From assembly GCA_015057085.1 (NCBI GenBank), contig SVFB01000062.1, forward strand, positions 42,545 through 106,544: a stretch of DNA of 64,000 bases. Reading direction: 5' to 3'. Below the pieces are notes generated by a model. That model saw only the letters and a list, made by a program, of their open reading frames with translations. It did no database searches and was not told where the DNA came from. The position numbers were made by a program, and so were the translations under genes. Shown piece after piece: positions 45,023 through 53,981 of this stretch. The DNA comes from Lachnospiraceae bacterium. Lineage in GTDB: Bacteria > Bacillota > Clostridia > Lachnospirales > Lachnospiraceae. How positions within the stretch are numbered: position 1 is the stretch's first letter; each line of letters starts with the position of its first letter.

Positions 45023-46066
45023 TTGACAGTACTTAAAATTGTAATCGCAATACTTATTTTTGCAATCATCGTTATTTTTCATGAGCTGGGACATTTTTTG
45101 CTTGCGAAAGCAAATGGAATCCAGGTCAATGAATTTTCATTGGGTCTTGGACCTACATTATTTGGATTTCAAAAAGGAGAGACATTATATTCCATCAAAT
45201 TACTGCCATTCGGCGGTGCATGTATGATGGAAGGCGAAGATGATGAATCGGACAATCCGCGAGCATTCCCAAACAAATCGGTTTGGGCAAGAATCAGCGT
45301 TGTATTTGCAGGTCCTTTTTTTAATTTCATCATGGCTTTTGTATGTGCTTATATTTTAGTTTGTGCAACCGGAACTTTAGTTCCGACAATCGATGTCATG
45401 GATGGTTATCCGGCACAGGAATCCGGAATTGAGTCCGGAGATAAGCTGATTAAGATCAATCACTTTTATCTGGATTCGTATGATGATTTATTGGCATATC
45501 TTCAATTTCATCAGGGAGAGACTGCAACGATTACATATGAACATGATGGACAGCGCATGACGACTACTTTGACACCAAAGTATTCAGAGGAGGAAGGTCG
45601 CTACCTCTATGGCTTTTCCAGCACAGGTGAAATTTCAAAAGGAAATGCCATTACCAATATTAAACATGCATTTTTTGAAGCGCGCTATTATGTATATTTG
45701 ACGGTGCAAAGCCTTCGTATGCTAGTTACCGGTCAGGTAGGAGTCAATGATTTAAGCGGACCGGTGGGAATTGTATCTACGGTAGGGGATTCCTATGAAA
45801 CGGCTGTAGAAAACGGCGGTATCTCAGACGGTGTTAAGATTTTATTGGTTTGGATTATCTTCTTATCTGCAAACCTTGGGGTGATGAATCTGCTTCCAAT
45901 TCCTGCACTTGATGGCGGAAGATTATTATTTTTAATCGTAGAGGCAATTCGAAGAAAGAAGATTGATCCAAAAAAAGAAGGAATTATTCATTTTGTTGGA
46001 ATTGTGATTTTGCTGGCGCTTATGGTATTTGTCATGTTTAATGACATCAGAAAATTATTTATTTGA
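45023..46066 (+). CDS. rseP: Site-2 protease RseP
   Basis: This 347-residue intramembrane zinc protease has HExxH (FHELGHFLL, His at about residue 20), a PDZ domain (about 115-190) and the C-terminal LPIPALDGGRL metal-binding motif. It likely cleaves anti-sigma factors or leftover signal peptides. The start is TTG 45023, with GGTAGG just upstream. Confidence 0.94.
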   Translation: MTVLKIVIAILIFAIIVIFHELGHFLLAKANGIQVNEFSLGLGPTLFGFQKGETLYSIKLLPFGGACMMEGEDDESDNPRAFPNKSVWARISVVFAGPFFNFIMAFVCAYILVCATGTLVPTIDVMDGYPAQESGIESGDKLIKINHFYLDSYDDLLAYLQFHQGETATITYEHDGQRMTTTLTPKYSEEEGRYLYGFSSTGEISKGNAITNIKHAFFEARYYVYLTVQSLRMLVTGQVGVNDLSGPVGIVSTVGDSYETAVENGGISDGVKILLVWIIFLSANLGVMNLLPIPALDGGRLLFLIVEAIRRKKIDPKKEGIIHFVGIVILLALMVFVMFNDIRKLFI

Positions 46067-46087
46067 TTTTTATAGGGAGAAAGACTT

Positions 46088-47143
46088 ATGGAGACACGTG
46101 AGGTAAAAATTGGAAATCGCGTGATCGGCGGGAATCATCCAATTTTAATTCAGTCAATGACCAATACAAAAACAGAGGATGTACAGGCGACTGTGGCGCA
46201 GATTAAGCAGTTGACAGATGCAGGATGCGATATCATTCGCTGTGCCTGTCCTACAATGGAAGCGGCACAAGCTTTGGCAAGAATCAAAGAGCAGATTTCG
46301 ATTCCTCTTGTGGCGGATATTCATTTTGATTACAAATTAGCAATCGCAGCAATGGAAAATGGCGCGGACAAAATTCGCATTAATCCGGGAAATATCGGTG
46401 ACAATGCCCGGGTGCAAGCTGTTGTGGATGTGGCAAAAGAAAAGAATATCCCGATTCGTGTCGGCGTAAACAGTGGTTCTCTTGAGAAAAATCTGATTGC
46501 AAAATACGGCGGAGTTACGGCAGAAGGCATTGTAGAAAGTGCTTTGGATAAAGTGTCTTTAATCGAAAATATGGGATATGATAACTTAGTTATCAGCATC
46601 AAATCCTCCGATGTGATGATGTGTGTGAAGGCTCACGAACTCATTGCACAAAAGACGGATCATCCACTTCATGTGGGCATTACTGAAGCAGGTACAATCA
46701 CTCGAGGAAATATTAAATCTGCAATCGGTTTGGGACTTATTTTAAATCAAGGAATTGGCGATACGATTCGCGTTTCATTGACAGGTGATCCAATCGAAGA
46801 AATCAAATCCGCAAAAATGATTTTGCGCACGCTTGGTTTACGAGAGGATGGAATTGAAGTCGTATCTTGTCCGACCTGTGGAAGAACACAGATTGATTTG
46901 ATTGGTCTGGCCAATCAGGTAGAAAATTTAGTTGAGAATTATCCGTATCATATGAAGGTTGCAGTTATGGGCTGTGTGGTAAACGGACCGGGAGAAGCAA
47001 GAGAAGCAGATCTTGGTATCGCAGGCGGCATCGGAGAAGGCCTTCTTATGAAACATGGAGAGGTATTTAAAAAGGTTCCGGAAGATAAGCTTTTGGATGC
47101 CTTAAAATACGAGTTGGATCATTGGGAGGATTCAAATGATTAA
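46088..47143 (+). CDS. ispG: 4-hydroxy-3-methylbut-2-en-1-yl diphosphate synthase (flavodoxin)
   Basis: IspG (351 residues) is the 4Fe-4S MEP-pathway enzyme. It has PILIQSMTNTKTEDV at the start and the cluster cysteines in SCPTCGRTQ (about 261) and MGCVVNGPGEA. GGGAGAAAGACTT precedes the ATG. Its end overlaps the polC start by 8 bases. Confidence 0.97.
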   Translation: METREVKIGNRVIGGNHPILIQSMTNTKTEDVQATVAQIKQLTDAGCDIIRCACPTMEAAQALARIKEQISIPLVADIHFDYKLAIAAMENGADKIRINPGNIGDNARVQAVVDVAKEKNIPIRVGVNSGSLEKNLIAKYGGVTAEGIVESALDKVSLIENMGYDNLVISIKSSDVMMCVKAHELIAQKTDHPLHVGITEAGTITRGNIKSAIGLGLILNQGIGDTIRVSLTGDPIEEIKSAKMILRTLGLREDGIEVVSCPTCGRTQIDLIGLANQVENLVENYPYHMKVAVMGCVVNGPGEAREADLGIAGGIGEGLLMKHGEVFKKVPEDKLLDALKYELDHWEDSND

Positions 47144-50100
47144 ACCTTTTTTTGATGTATTTTCGGAATTGAAAATTGATTCGGATAAAAAGGCTCTGTT
47201 TCAAGATGCAGAGATTACGAAAATAGGTGCGAACCGTGACAAGAGTCACGTTCGCATTTATTTGCATGCAAATCATTTGATCCCCAAAGAAGAGATTAAG
47301 GAATTAGAACACAAATTGGCGGACTATATTTTCCCGAATCAAGGGGGACGTGTGTCCATCATCGAGAAATTTTCGCTTTCTTCTCAATTTACTCCGAAAT
47401 ATTTGTTTGACCAATATTGGGAGAGCATGTTATATGAGTTAAAGTTGTATTCGACTTTGGAATATAATTTGCTCCGCACAGCGGATTTGGAGTTTGATGA
47501 TGATAATGTTCATTTGAAAATCACGATGGATGATAATATCATCGGACGGGGAAAAGGCTCCGAAGTTGTGGAATTTATCGAAAAAATTGTCTGTGAACGT
47601 TGTGGACTCAATCTTGTGGTTGAAACCGCTTTTCGCGTACCAAAGGAAAGTAAATATCGCAAAAACCAGGACAAACAGTTGCGAGAGGAAGTCCTTAAAA
47701 TCATGGAGCATACTGCTACCGGTAATGCAATTTTAAATGGCAATAACGAGGAGGAGGCTGCCCATAAGGACGAAGAAAATCATGCAGACGAGTCTAAAAA
47801 TGCAACTTCTCCGTCAAAAGTACCAGAGAAAAAGCGATTTACGGGCAAATTTGAGAAAAAAGGAGAATTCCGCAAGCGTTATGAGCGCAATTCTATGCCA
47901 TCTGATAATCCTGATGTGATTTATGGAAGTGATTTCGAAGAGGACCCGATTACCATTGATAAAATTGATGCGCCAATTGGAGAAGTGGTTGTAAATGGAC
48001 AGGTTTTGTCAATCGAAACAAGAGAGATTCGTAATGAGCGTACCATTGTCATCGGTACCATCACAGATTTTACGGATACAATCGCCTTTAAAATGTTCCT
48101 GAAAAATGACCAGGTAGGAGAGATTTTGCCTAAAATCGATAAAGGGAATTTTATCAAAATCAAAGCGGTTGCAAATATTGATAAGTTTGATAATGATTTA
48201 ACCCTCGGCAATATCATCGGTGTGAAAAAGTCATCAGATAATCGTGTGCCAAGAACGGATACCGCTCCGGAAAAACGTGTGGAATTACATTGCCATACAA
48301 AGATGAGCGATATGGATGCGGTTAGTGATGTGAGCGATATCATAAAACAGGCAAAGAAATGGGGACATAAGGCAATTGCAATCACAGATCACGGGGATGT
48401 GCAGGCGTTTCCGGATGCAAATCATGCCGTTTCTCCGGATGATGATTTTAAAGTTATATATGGTGTGGAAGCTTATCTGGTAGATGATTTAAAAGGTGTA
48501 GCTACCAATAGTAAAAACCAGAGTTTAGATGACACCTTTGTCGTATTTGATATTGAGACAACGGGCTTTTCGCCGGATAAGTGTAAAATCATAGAGATTG
48601 GTGCAGTTAAAGTTCAAAATGGTAAAATTGTGGATCGGTTTTCTAAATTTATCAATCCTCAAGTGCCGATTCCGTTTCGTATCATTCAGTTGACCTCGAT
48701 TCGCGATGATATGGTAATGAACGAACCGACGGTAGATGTGGTTTTACCGGAATTTTTGGAATTCTGTAAAGATGCGGTTATGGTTGCGCATAATGCTGAT
48801 TTCGATATCAGTTTTATTTACAAAAATTGCGAGCGGTTGGGAATCGACTATCGTGCAACCGTTGTGGATACAGTGGCAATGGCAAGATACCTTTTGCCGC
48901 AATTAAATCGATTTAAGCTGGATACGGTTGCAAAGGCGCTGGGTGTATCTTTGGATCATCATCACAGAGCTGTGGATGATGCGGAATGCACTGCTGAAAT
49001 CTTTGTGAATTTTGTAGAGATGCTTAAAAACCGCGGAATTGATCATCTTGATGCGTTGAATGAAGAAGCAAAACAATCTGTGGACAGTATTTGGAAGCAG
49101 AAGTCGCATCATGCGATTATTTTGGCTACCTGCGACCAGGGACGAACCAATTTATATCGACTGATCAGTGAGTCGCATATTAAATACTATCATCGTCAGC
49201 CGCGTATTCCAAAGAGCGAATTTTTGAAATATCGTGATGGTTTGATTATCGGTTCCGCCTGTGAAGCAGGAGAGTTGTATCAGGCTGTTTTAAACGGTCG
49301 ACCACCGGAAGAAATCGCGCGTTTGGTTGAATTTTATGATTATTTGGAGATTCAGCCTCTTGGCAATAATGGATTTATGTTGCGTGGCGAAGATCCGATT
49401 GTGGAATCTGAGCAGGAATTGATTGATATCAATAAGAAAATCGTAAAATTAGGTGAGGACTTTAATAAACCGGTTGTGGCCACCTGTGATGTGCATTTCC
49501 TAAATCCGGAGGATGAAATATATCGACGCATTATTATGGCAGGAAAAGGCTTTAAGGATGCGGATGATCAGCCACCGCTTTATCTTCATACGACCGAGGA
49601 AATGCTACAGGAATTTTCATATCTCGGCAGTGATAAAGCTGAAGAAGTAGTCATTACAAATCCGAATAGGATTGCAGATATGTGTGAGCGGATTGAGCCG
49701 GTTCGACCGGACAAATGTCCGCCTGTAATCGAAAATTCAGATCAAATGTTGAGAGACATTTGCTATCGAAAAGCAAATAGTATGTATGGCGATCCGCTTC
49801 CGGAAATTGTATCCGAACGATTGGAAAGAGAATTAAATTCAATTATATCCAATGGTTATGCGGTGATGTATATCATTGCCCAGAAATTAGTTTGGAAATC
49901 CAACGAAGACGGTTATTTGGTAGGATCCCGTGGTTCTGTAGGAAGTTCCTTTGTTGCCACGATGTCCGGTATCACCGAAGTTAATCCGCTGAAACCACAT
50001 TATCTGTGCCCGAATCCGGATTGTAAATTTTCTGATTTCGATTCCGAAAAGGTGAAAAAATACGAAGGACATTCAGGCTGCGATATGCCGGATTGCAATT

Positions 50101-51635
50101 GTCCGAAATGCGGCACAAAGATGTTAAAAGAGGGATTTGATATTCCTTTCGAAACCTTCCTTGGATTTAAAGGAAACAAGGAGCCGGATATCGATTTGAA
50201 CTTCTCCGGTGAGTATCAGGCAAAAGCCCACAAATATACCGAAGTTATCTTCGGCGAGGGTCAAACCTTTAAGGCCGGAACTGTTGGTACGCTGGCGGAT
50301 AAGACTGCATTTGGATTTGTAAAGAAATATTATGAAGAACATGGGGTGAAGAAGAGAACCTGTGAAATCGATCGAATCGTGCAAGGTTGTGTTGGTGTCC
50401 ATAGAACCACAGGTCAGCACCCGGGTGGAATCATCGTTCTTCCGATGGGTGAGGAGATTAATACATTCACTCCGATTCAACATCCGGCAAATGATATGAC
50501 GGTTGATATTACCACCACACATTTTGATTATCATTCCATTGATCATAACCTGTTAAAGCTTGATATTCTTGGACACGACGATCCGACCATGATTCGTATG
50601 TTACAGGATTTGACCGGAATGGATCCGACTACGATCCCGTTAGATGATCCTTCTGTTATGTCACTGTTCCAAAATACCAGTGCATTGGGAATCACACCGG
50701 ATGATATTGGCGGCACAAAGCTGGGATGTCTTGGAATCCCTGAGTTTGGTACAGATTTCGCGATGGGAATGTTGATTGATACACATCCGACAGAATTTTC
50801 GGACTTGATTCGAATTGCAGGTTTGTCCCATGGTACCGACGTTTGGCTTGGAAATGCGCAAACCTTGATTATGAATGGTACATGTACCATTTCAACTGCG
50901 ATTTGTACCCGTGATGATATTATGACATATCTCATCAGCAAAGGCCTTGATTCCGAAGAGTCATTTAAGATTATGGAGGCCGTTCGTAAAGGAATTGTCG
51001 CAAAAGGTAAATGTGGAAATTGGGAAGAGTGGAAAGCGGATATGAAAGCTCATGATGTACCGGATTGGTATATCTGGTCTTGCGAGCTGATTAAGTACAT
51101 GTTCCCGAAGGCACATGCGGCGGCTTATGTTATGATGGCTTGGCGCATTGCCTACTGTAAGGTGTTTTATCCGCTTGCATATTACGCGGCTTATTTCTCC
51201 ATTCGTGCAAAAGGCTTTTCTTATGAGATTATGTGCCTGGGAAAAGAAAACTTAGAGCGCTATATGGATGATTATCAAAAGCGTATGGATGAATTATCGC
51301 CAAAGGAGCAGGGAACTTATTCCGACATGCGTTTGGTTCAGGAAATGTATGCAAGAGGATTGGAATTTGTTCCACTGGATATTTATACTGCACATCCGAA
51401 CAGATTTCAGATTGTGGATGGAAAATTGATGCCTTCCATCAACTCCATCGACGGATTAGGTGATGCAGCTGCGGTCTCTATTGCAGAAGCCGCGAAAGAT
51501 GGCCCGTTCCTTTCGAAAGATGATTTCAAGGATCGAACCAAAGTATCTAAAACTATTACAGATTTGTTGGCGGATTTAGGATTACTTGGAGATATTCCGG
51601 ATTCCAACCAGTTATCGATTTTTGATTTTCAATAA
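47136..51635 (+). CDS. polC: DNA polymerase III PolC-type alpha subunit
   Basis: PolC (1499 residues, slightly longer than usual) is the replicative polymerase of low-GC Firmicutes. In order it has N-terminal domains with an OB fold, a PHP domain (HCHTKMSDMD at about 385), the 3'-5' exonuclease (FDIETTGFSPD at about 469) inserted in the PHP domain, a zinc-binding cluster (CPNPDC...CPKCG), and the polymerase active-site region (KEPDIDLNFSGEYQ). It overlaps ispG. A Lys/Glu-rich insert (about 200-260) accounts for the extra length. Confidence 0.98.
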   Translation: MIKPFFDVFSELKIDSDKKALFQDAEITKIGANRDKSHVRIYLHANHLIPKEEIKELEHKLADYIFPNQGGRVSIIEKFSLSSQFTPKYLFDQYWESMLYELKLYSTLEYNLLRTADLEFDDDNVHLKITMDDNIIGRGKGSEVVEFIEKIVCERCGLNLVVETAFRVPKESKYRKNQDKQLREEVLKIMEHTATGNAILNGNNEEEAAHKDEENHADESKNATSPSKVPEKKRFTGKFEKKGEFRKRYERNSMPSDNPDVIYGSDFEEDPITIDKIDAPIGEVVVNGQVLSIETREIRNERTIVIGTITDFTDTIAFKMFLKNDQVGEILPKIDKGNFIKIKAVANIDKFDNDLTLGNIIGVKKSSDNRVPRTDTAPEKRVELHCHTKMSDMDAVSDVSDIIKQAKKWGHKAIAITDHGDVQAFPDANHAVSPDDDFKVIYGVEAYLVDDLKGVATNSKNQSLDDTFVVFDIETTGFSPDKCKIIEIGAVKVQNGKIVDRFSKFINPQVPIPFRIIQLTSIRDDMVMNEPTVDVVLPEFLEFCKDAVMVAHNADFDISFIYKNCERLGIDYRATVVDTVAMARYLLPQLNRFKLDTVAKALGVSLDHHHRAVDDAECTAEIFVNFVEMLKNRGIDHLDALNEEAKQSVDSIWKQKSHHAIILATCDQGRTNLYRLISESHIKYYHRQPRIPKSEFLKYRDGLIIGSACEAGELYQAVLNGRPPEEIARLVEFYDYLEIQPLGNNGFMLRGEDPIVESEQELIDINKKIVKLGEDFNKPVVATCDVHFLNPEDEIYRRIIMAGKGFKDADDQPPLYLHTTEEMLQEFSYLGSDKAEEVVITNPNRIADMCERIEPVRPDKCPPVIENSDQMLRDICYRKANSMYGDPLPEIVSERLERELNSIISNGYAVMYIIAQKLVWKSNEDGYLVGSRGSVGSSFVATMSGITEVNPLKPHYLCPNPDCKFSDFDSEKVKKYEGHSGCDMPDCNCPKCGTKMLKEGFDIPFETFLGFKGNKEPDIDLNFSGEYQAKAHKYTEVIFGEGQTFKAGTVGTLADKTAFGFVKKYYEEHGVKKRTCEIDRIVQGCVGVHRTTGQHPGGIIVLPMGEEINTFTPIQHPANDMTVDITTTHFDYHSIDHNLLKLDILGHDDPTMIRMLQDLTGMDPTTIPLDDPSVMSLFQNTSALGITPDDIGGTKLGCLGIPEFGTDFAMGMLIDTHPTEFSDLIRIAGLSHGTDVWLGNAQTLIMNGTCTISTAICTRDDIMTYLISKGLDSEESFKIMEAVRKGIVAKGKCGNWEEWKADMKAHDVPDWYIWSCELIKYMFPKAHAAAYVMMAWRIAYCKVFYPLAYYAAYFSIRAKGFSYEIMCLGKENLERYMDDYQKRMDELSPKEQGTYSDMRLVQEMYARGLEFVPLDIYTAHPNRFQIVDGKLMPSINSIDGLGDAAAVSIAEAAKDGPFLSKDDFKDRTKVSKTITDLLADLGLLGDIPDSNQLSIFDFQ

Positions 51636-51644
51636 ACAGCAATC

Positions 51645-51681
51645 AAAAAAGAGCGAAGAAACTGATTTTTCTTCGCTCTTT
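51645..51681. terminator. Bidirectional terminator between polC and the DUF5050-like gene
   Basis: GAGCGAAGAA (51651-51660) and TTCTTCGCTC (51669-51678) form a perfect 10-bp stem. The flanks are A-rich on the left and TTT on the right, giving a strong U run for the minus-strand gene and a weaker one for polC. Confidence 0.85.
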
Positions 51682-51683
51682 GC

Positions 51684-52700
51684 TTATTTCTCAACCGGCG
51701 GATTAAAAGGATAAAGTGCGCCCGGATTGGAAGTCGGGGTGTAAAAGACTTCTCCGGTATTATATTCAGTAAAGTAAGTATAATAGCTTGTGACACTGAT
51801 GTGAGTATAGGTACCGAAGGCAATTACAGTTTCTTCGCTGCCGTCATTTTTAATCATACAAAGCCGAGGATTGTCTTTATCATAAACCTGATAATAAATA
51901 TAGCTTCCGTACACATTAAATAAATCAACGCTGTCTTTTGTTAAGGTTACCGGATTGTTAAAAGTGGTATTGGTATGAACCAATGCCATATCCTGCGTGA
52001 CATCCATATAATAGACATTGCTATCGCCGGTCACGATTGGCTTATAACAGTCGCATTCATACATGAGTGTCTGGGTGCCGGTTTTGGTATCATATTGATA
52101 CAAATTGCCGTCGGTTTGATTGCCGTTAAAGTAGAAATACTGTCCCAGAGTACTACAGGTAAAAATGTAATAATTTAAAACCTGTTTTCGTTCTTTTCCA
52201 TCGATGCGGATACGATATAGTGTGGTAGCATCTTTGTTGTCATAATGAAGATAATAGATATAATTTCCAATCAAAGAAGCATAGATACAAGGGTCTTGAT
52301 CTAAAATATAGACCTTGCCGCCGTCTCTGTCCATTCGACACAAACTGTTATTGTTGTAGGAGAAAAAAGCATATTCGCTATCTGTCCGATCGTTGTTTCT
52401 TACATAATAAACATAATTGTCGTCCGCATTTATATACATGACAGTATCATCGCACAGTTTCTTAACGTTTGTTCCGTTTGGATCCATAACATATAAACGG
52501 CCTTCATCATTTGGATTTGAGAAAAATACCTGTCCGTTGCTTTCGCAAAACAGACCCGCATTATAGAGATTTCCTGCCGTATTTCCGTTTACATAATTAT
52601 CATTGAATCGAACGCGATTTACATAGCGATAAATGTTCCATCCGGCAGATAATAAAACAACGGCAATTAATAAAATAATGATGGGCGTTTTATTTTTCAT
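51684..52700 (-). CDS. Membrane-anchored DUF5050-like protein
   Basis: This 338-residue protein has an N-terminal membrane helix (about 7-26) and an extracellular part of repeated beta-propeller-like units (LYVMDPNGTNVKKLC, YRIRIDGKERKQVL), matching DUF5050 (prolow-density-receptor-like repeats). Its role is unknown, possibly surface sensing or binding. It is a single gene, divergent from pheA. GGGAGGAAACAC precedes the ATG on the minus strand. Confidence 0.75.
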   Translation of the reverse strand: MKNKTPIIILLIAVVLLSAGWNIYRYVNRVRFNDNYVNGNTAGNLYNAGLFCESNGQVFFSNPNDEGRLYVMDPNGTNVKKLCDDTVMYINADDNYVYYVRNNDRTDSEYAFFSYNNNSLCRMDRDGGKVYILDQDPCIYASLIGNYIYYLHYDNKDATTLYRIRIDGKERKQVLNYYIFTCSTLGQYFYFNGNQTDGNLYQYDTKTGTQTLMYECDCYKPIVTGDSNVYYMDVTQDMALVHTNTTFNNPVTLTKDSVDLFNVYGSYIYYQVYDKDNPRLCMIKNDGSEETVIAFGTYTHISVTSYYTYFTEYNTGEVFYTPTSNPGALYPFNPPVEK

Positions 52701-52721
52701 ATGTGTTTCCTCCCTATTTTT

Positions 52722-52750
52722 ATTATAGTAATTGCCGTATTTTCTTGCAA
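52722..52750 (-). promoter_or_regulatory. Promoter of the DUF5050-like gene
   Basis: On the minus strand, TTGCAA (52750-52745) and TATAAT (52727-52722) are 17 bp apart, a near-consensus sigma-A promoter. Its -35 faces that of pheA, and CTTGCAAG there is palindromic. Confidence 0.75.
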
Positions 52751-52757
52751 GGCGGAC

Positions 52758-52786
52758 TTGAGTTTTAGAAGCGGTTAGGCTATATT
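52758..52786 (+). promoter_or_regulatory. pheA promoter
   Basis: TTGAGT (52758-52763) and TATATT (52781-52786) are spaced 17 bp apart. The -35 is 7 bp from the divergent promoter's -35. Confidence 0.65.
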
Positions 52787-52817
52787 TTTATGTAATAGGA
52801 ACCTGAAAGGAATTGGC

Positions 52818-53948
52818 ATGAAAGATTTATTGGAATTAAGAGAAGAAATCGACCGCATCGACAATCAAATTGTATCTTTGTACGAAGAACGAATGAAGAT
52901 TTCGGAGCAGGTTGCAGAATATAAAATAAGCACCGGAAAAAAAGTATTTGATAAAGAGCGCGAAACGCAAAAGCTGGATGTTTTATCAAAGAAAGCATCC
53001 AATGAATTTATGAAGCATGGAATTATTGAACTGTTTGAGCAGATTATGTCTGTCAGCAGAAAGAAGCAGTATCAGTTGTTGAGCGCTCATGGACTTGTAG
53101 AGCCTTTTGGCTTTGAAAAGCAGGATTCTTTATTTGAGAAGAAGCTGACTGTTGTATTTCAAGGCGTAGAAGGCGCTTATAGTCAGCAGGCAATGCAACA
53201 GTTTTTCCCAGGAGAATATGATAGCTTCCATGTGGAAACCTGGCGAGATGCAATGGAAGCAATTCAGAAGAAACAAGCTGATTTTGCAGTATTACCTCTG
53301 GAAAATTCTTCTGCAGGAATTGTGTCCGAAAATTATGATTTGCTTGCAGAATATGATGCCTATATCGTTGGAGAGCAGATCTTGAAAATCGATCATGCAT
53401 TACTTGGACTTCCGGAAGCTAATCTTTCTGAAATTAACACAGTCTATTCCCATCCGCAGGCGCTTATGCAATGCGGAAAATATTTGGAAGAACACCGAAA
53501 TTGGGAGAAAATCAGCTTAAAGAATACAGCAATGTCTGCCCAAAAGGTAAAAAACGATAACGATCCTACTCAGGTTGCCATTGCAAGTGCAATTACAGCA
53601 GAGTTGTATGGACTGAAAGTTTTGGATGAGAAGATCCAGGACAATCAAACCAATTGCACACGTTTTGTGATTGTATCAGGCGAACCGATTTATCAAAAAG
53701 ATGCAAGCCGTATTGCACTTTGCTTTGAATTACCGCATACGGTTGGTTCTTTGTACCATACGTTATCACATTTTATTTACAACAATATTAATATGACCAA
53801 TATCCAATCCCGTCCGAAGCCGGACAAGAATTGGGAATATCGGTTTTTTATTGATGTGGAAGGCACACTTGAGGATGAAGGCATCAGAAATGCGATGCGC
53901 GGTTTGGAGGAAGAAACCTCGTTTATGAAAATCCTTGGAACCTATTAA
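52818..53948 (+). CDS. pheA: Bifunctional chorismate mutase/prephenate dehydratase
   Basis: This 376-residue P-protein makes phenylpyruvate for phenylalanine. The N-terminal chorismate mutase (about 1-85, LREEIDRIDNQIVSLYEERM) is joined to prephenate dehydratase (about 108-285) with the TRF motif (NCTRFVIVS). A C-terminal ACT domain (LPHTVGSLYHTLSHF, with QSRP in place of ESRP) gives feedback control by phenylalanine. AAAGGAATTGGC precedes the ATG. The phosphate genes follow. Confidence 0.94.
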   Translation: MKDLLELREEIDRIDNQIVSLYEERMKISEQVAEYKISTGKKVFDKERETQKLDVLSKKASNEFMKHGIIELFEQIMSVSRKKQYQLLSAHGLVEPFGFEKQDSLFEKKLTVVFQGVEGAYSQQAMQQFFPGEYDSFHVETWRDAMEAIQKKQADFAVLPLENSSAGIVSENYDLLAEYDAYIVGEQILKIDHALLGLPEANLSEINTVYSHPQALMQCGKYLEEHRNWEKISLKNTAMSAQKVKNDNDPTQVAIASAITAELYGLKVLDEKIQDNQTNCTRFVIVSGEPIYQKDASRIALCFELPHTVGSLYHTLSHFIYNNINMTNIQSRPKPDKNWEYRFFIDVEGTLEDEGIRNAMRGLEEETSFMKILGTY

Positions 53949-53981
53949 AGTCATTCGTGAATGATCAAAGGAGGCGACAAT

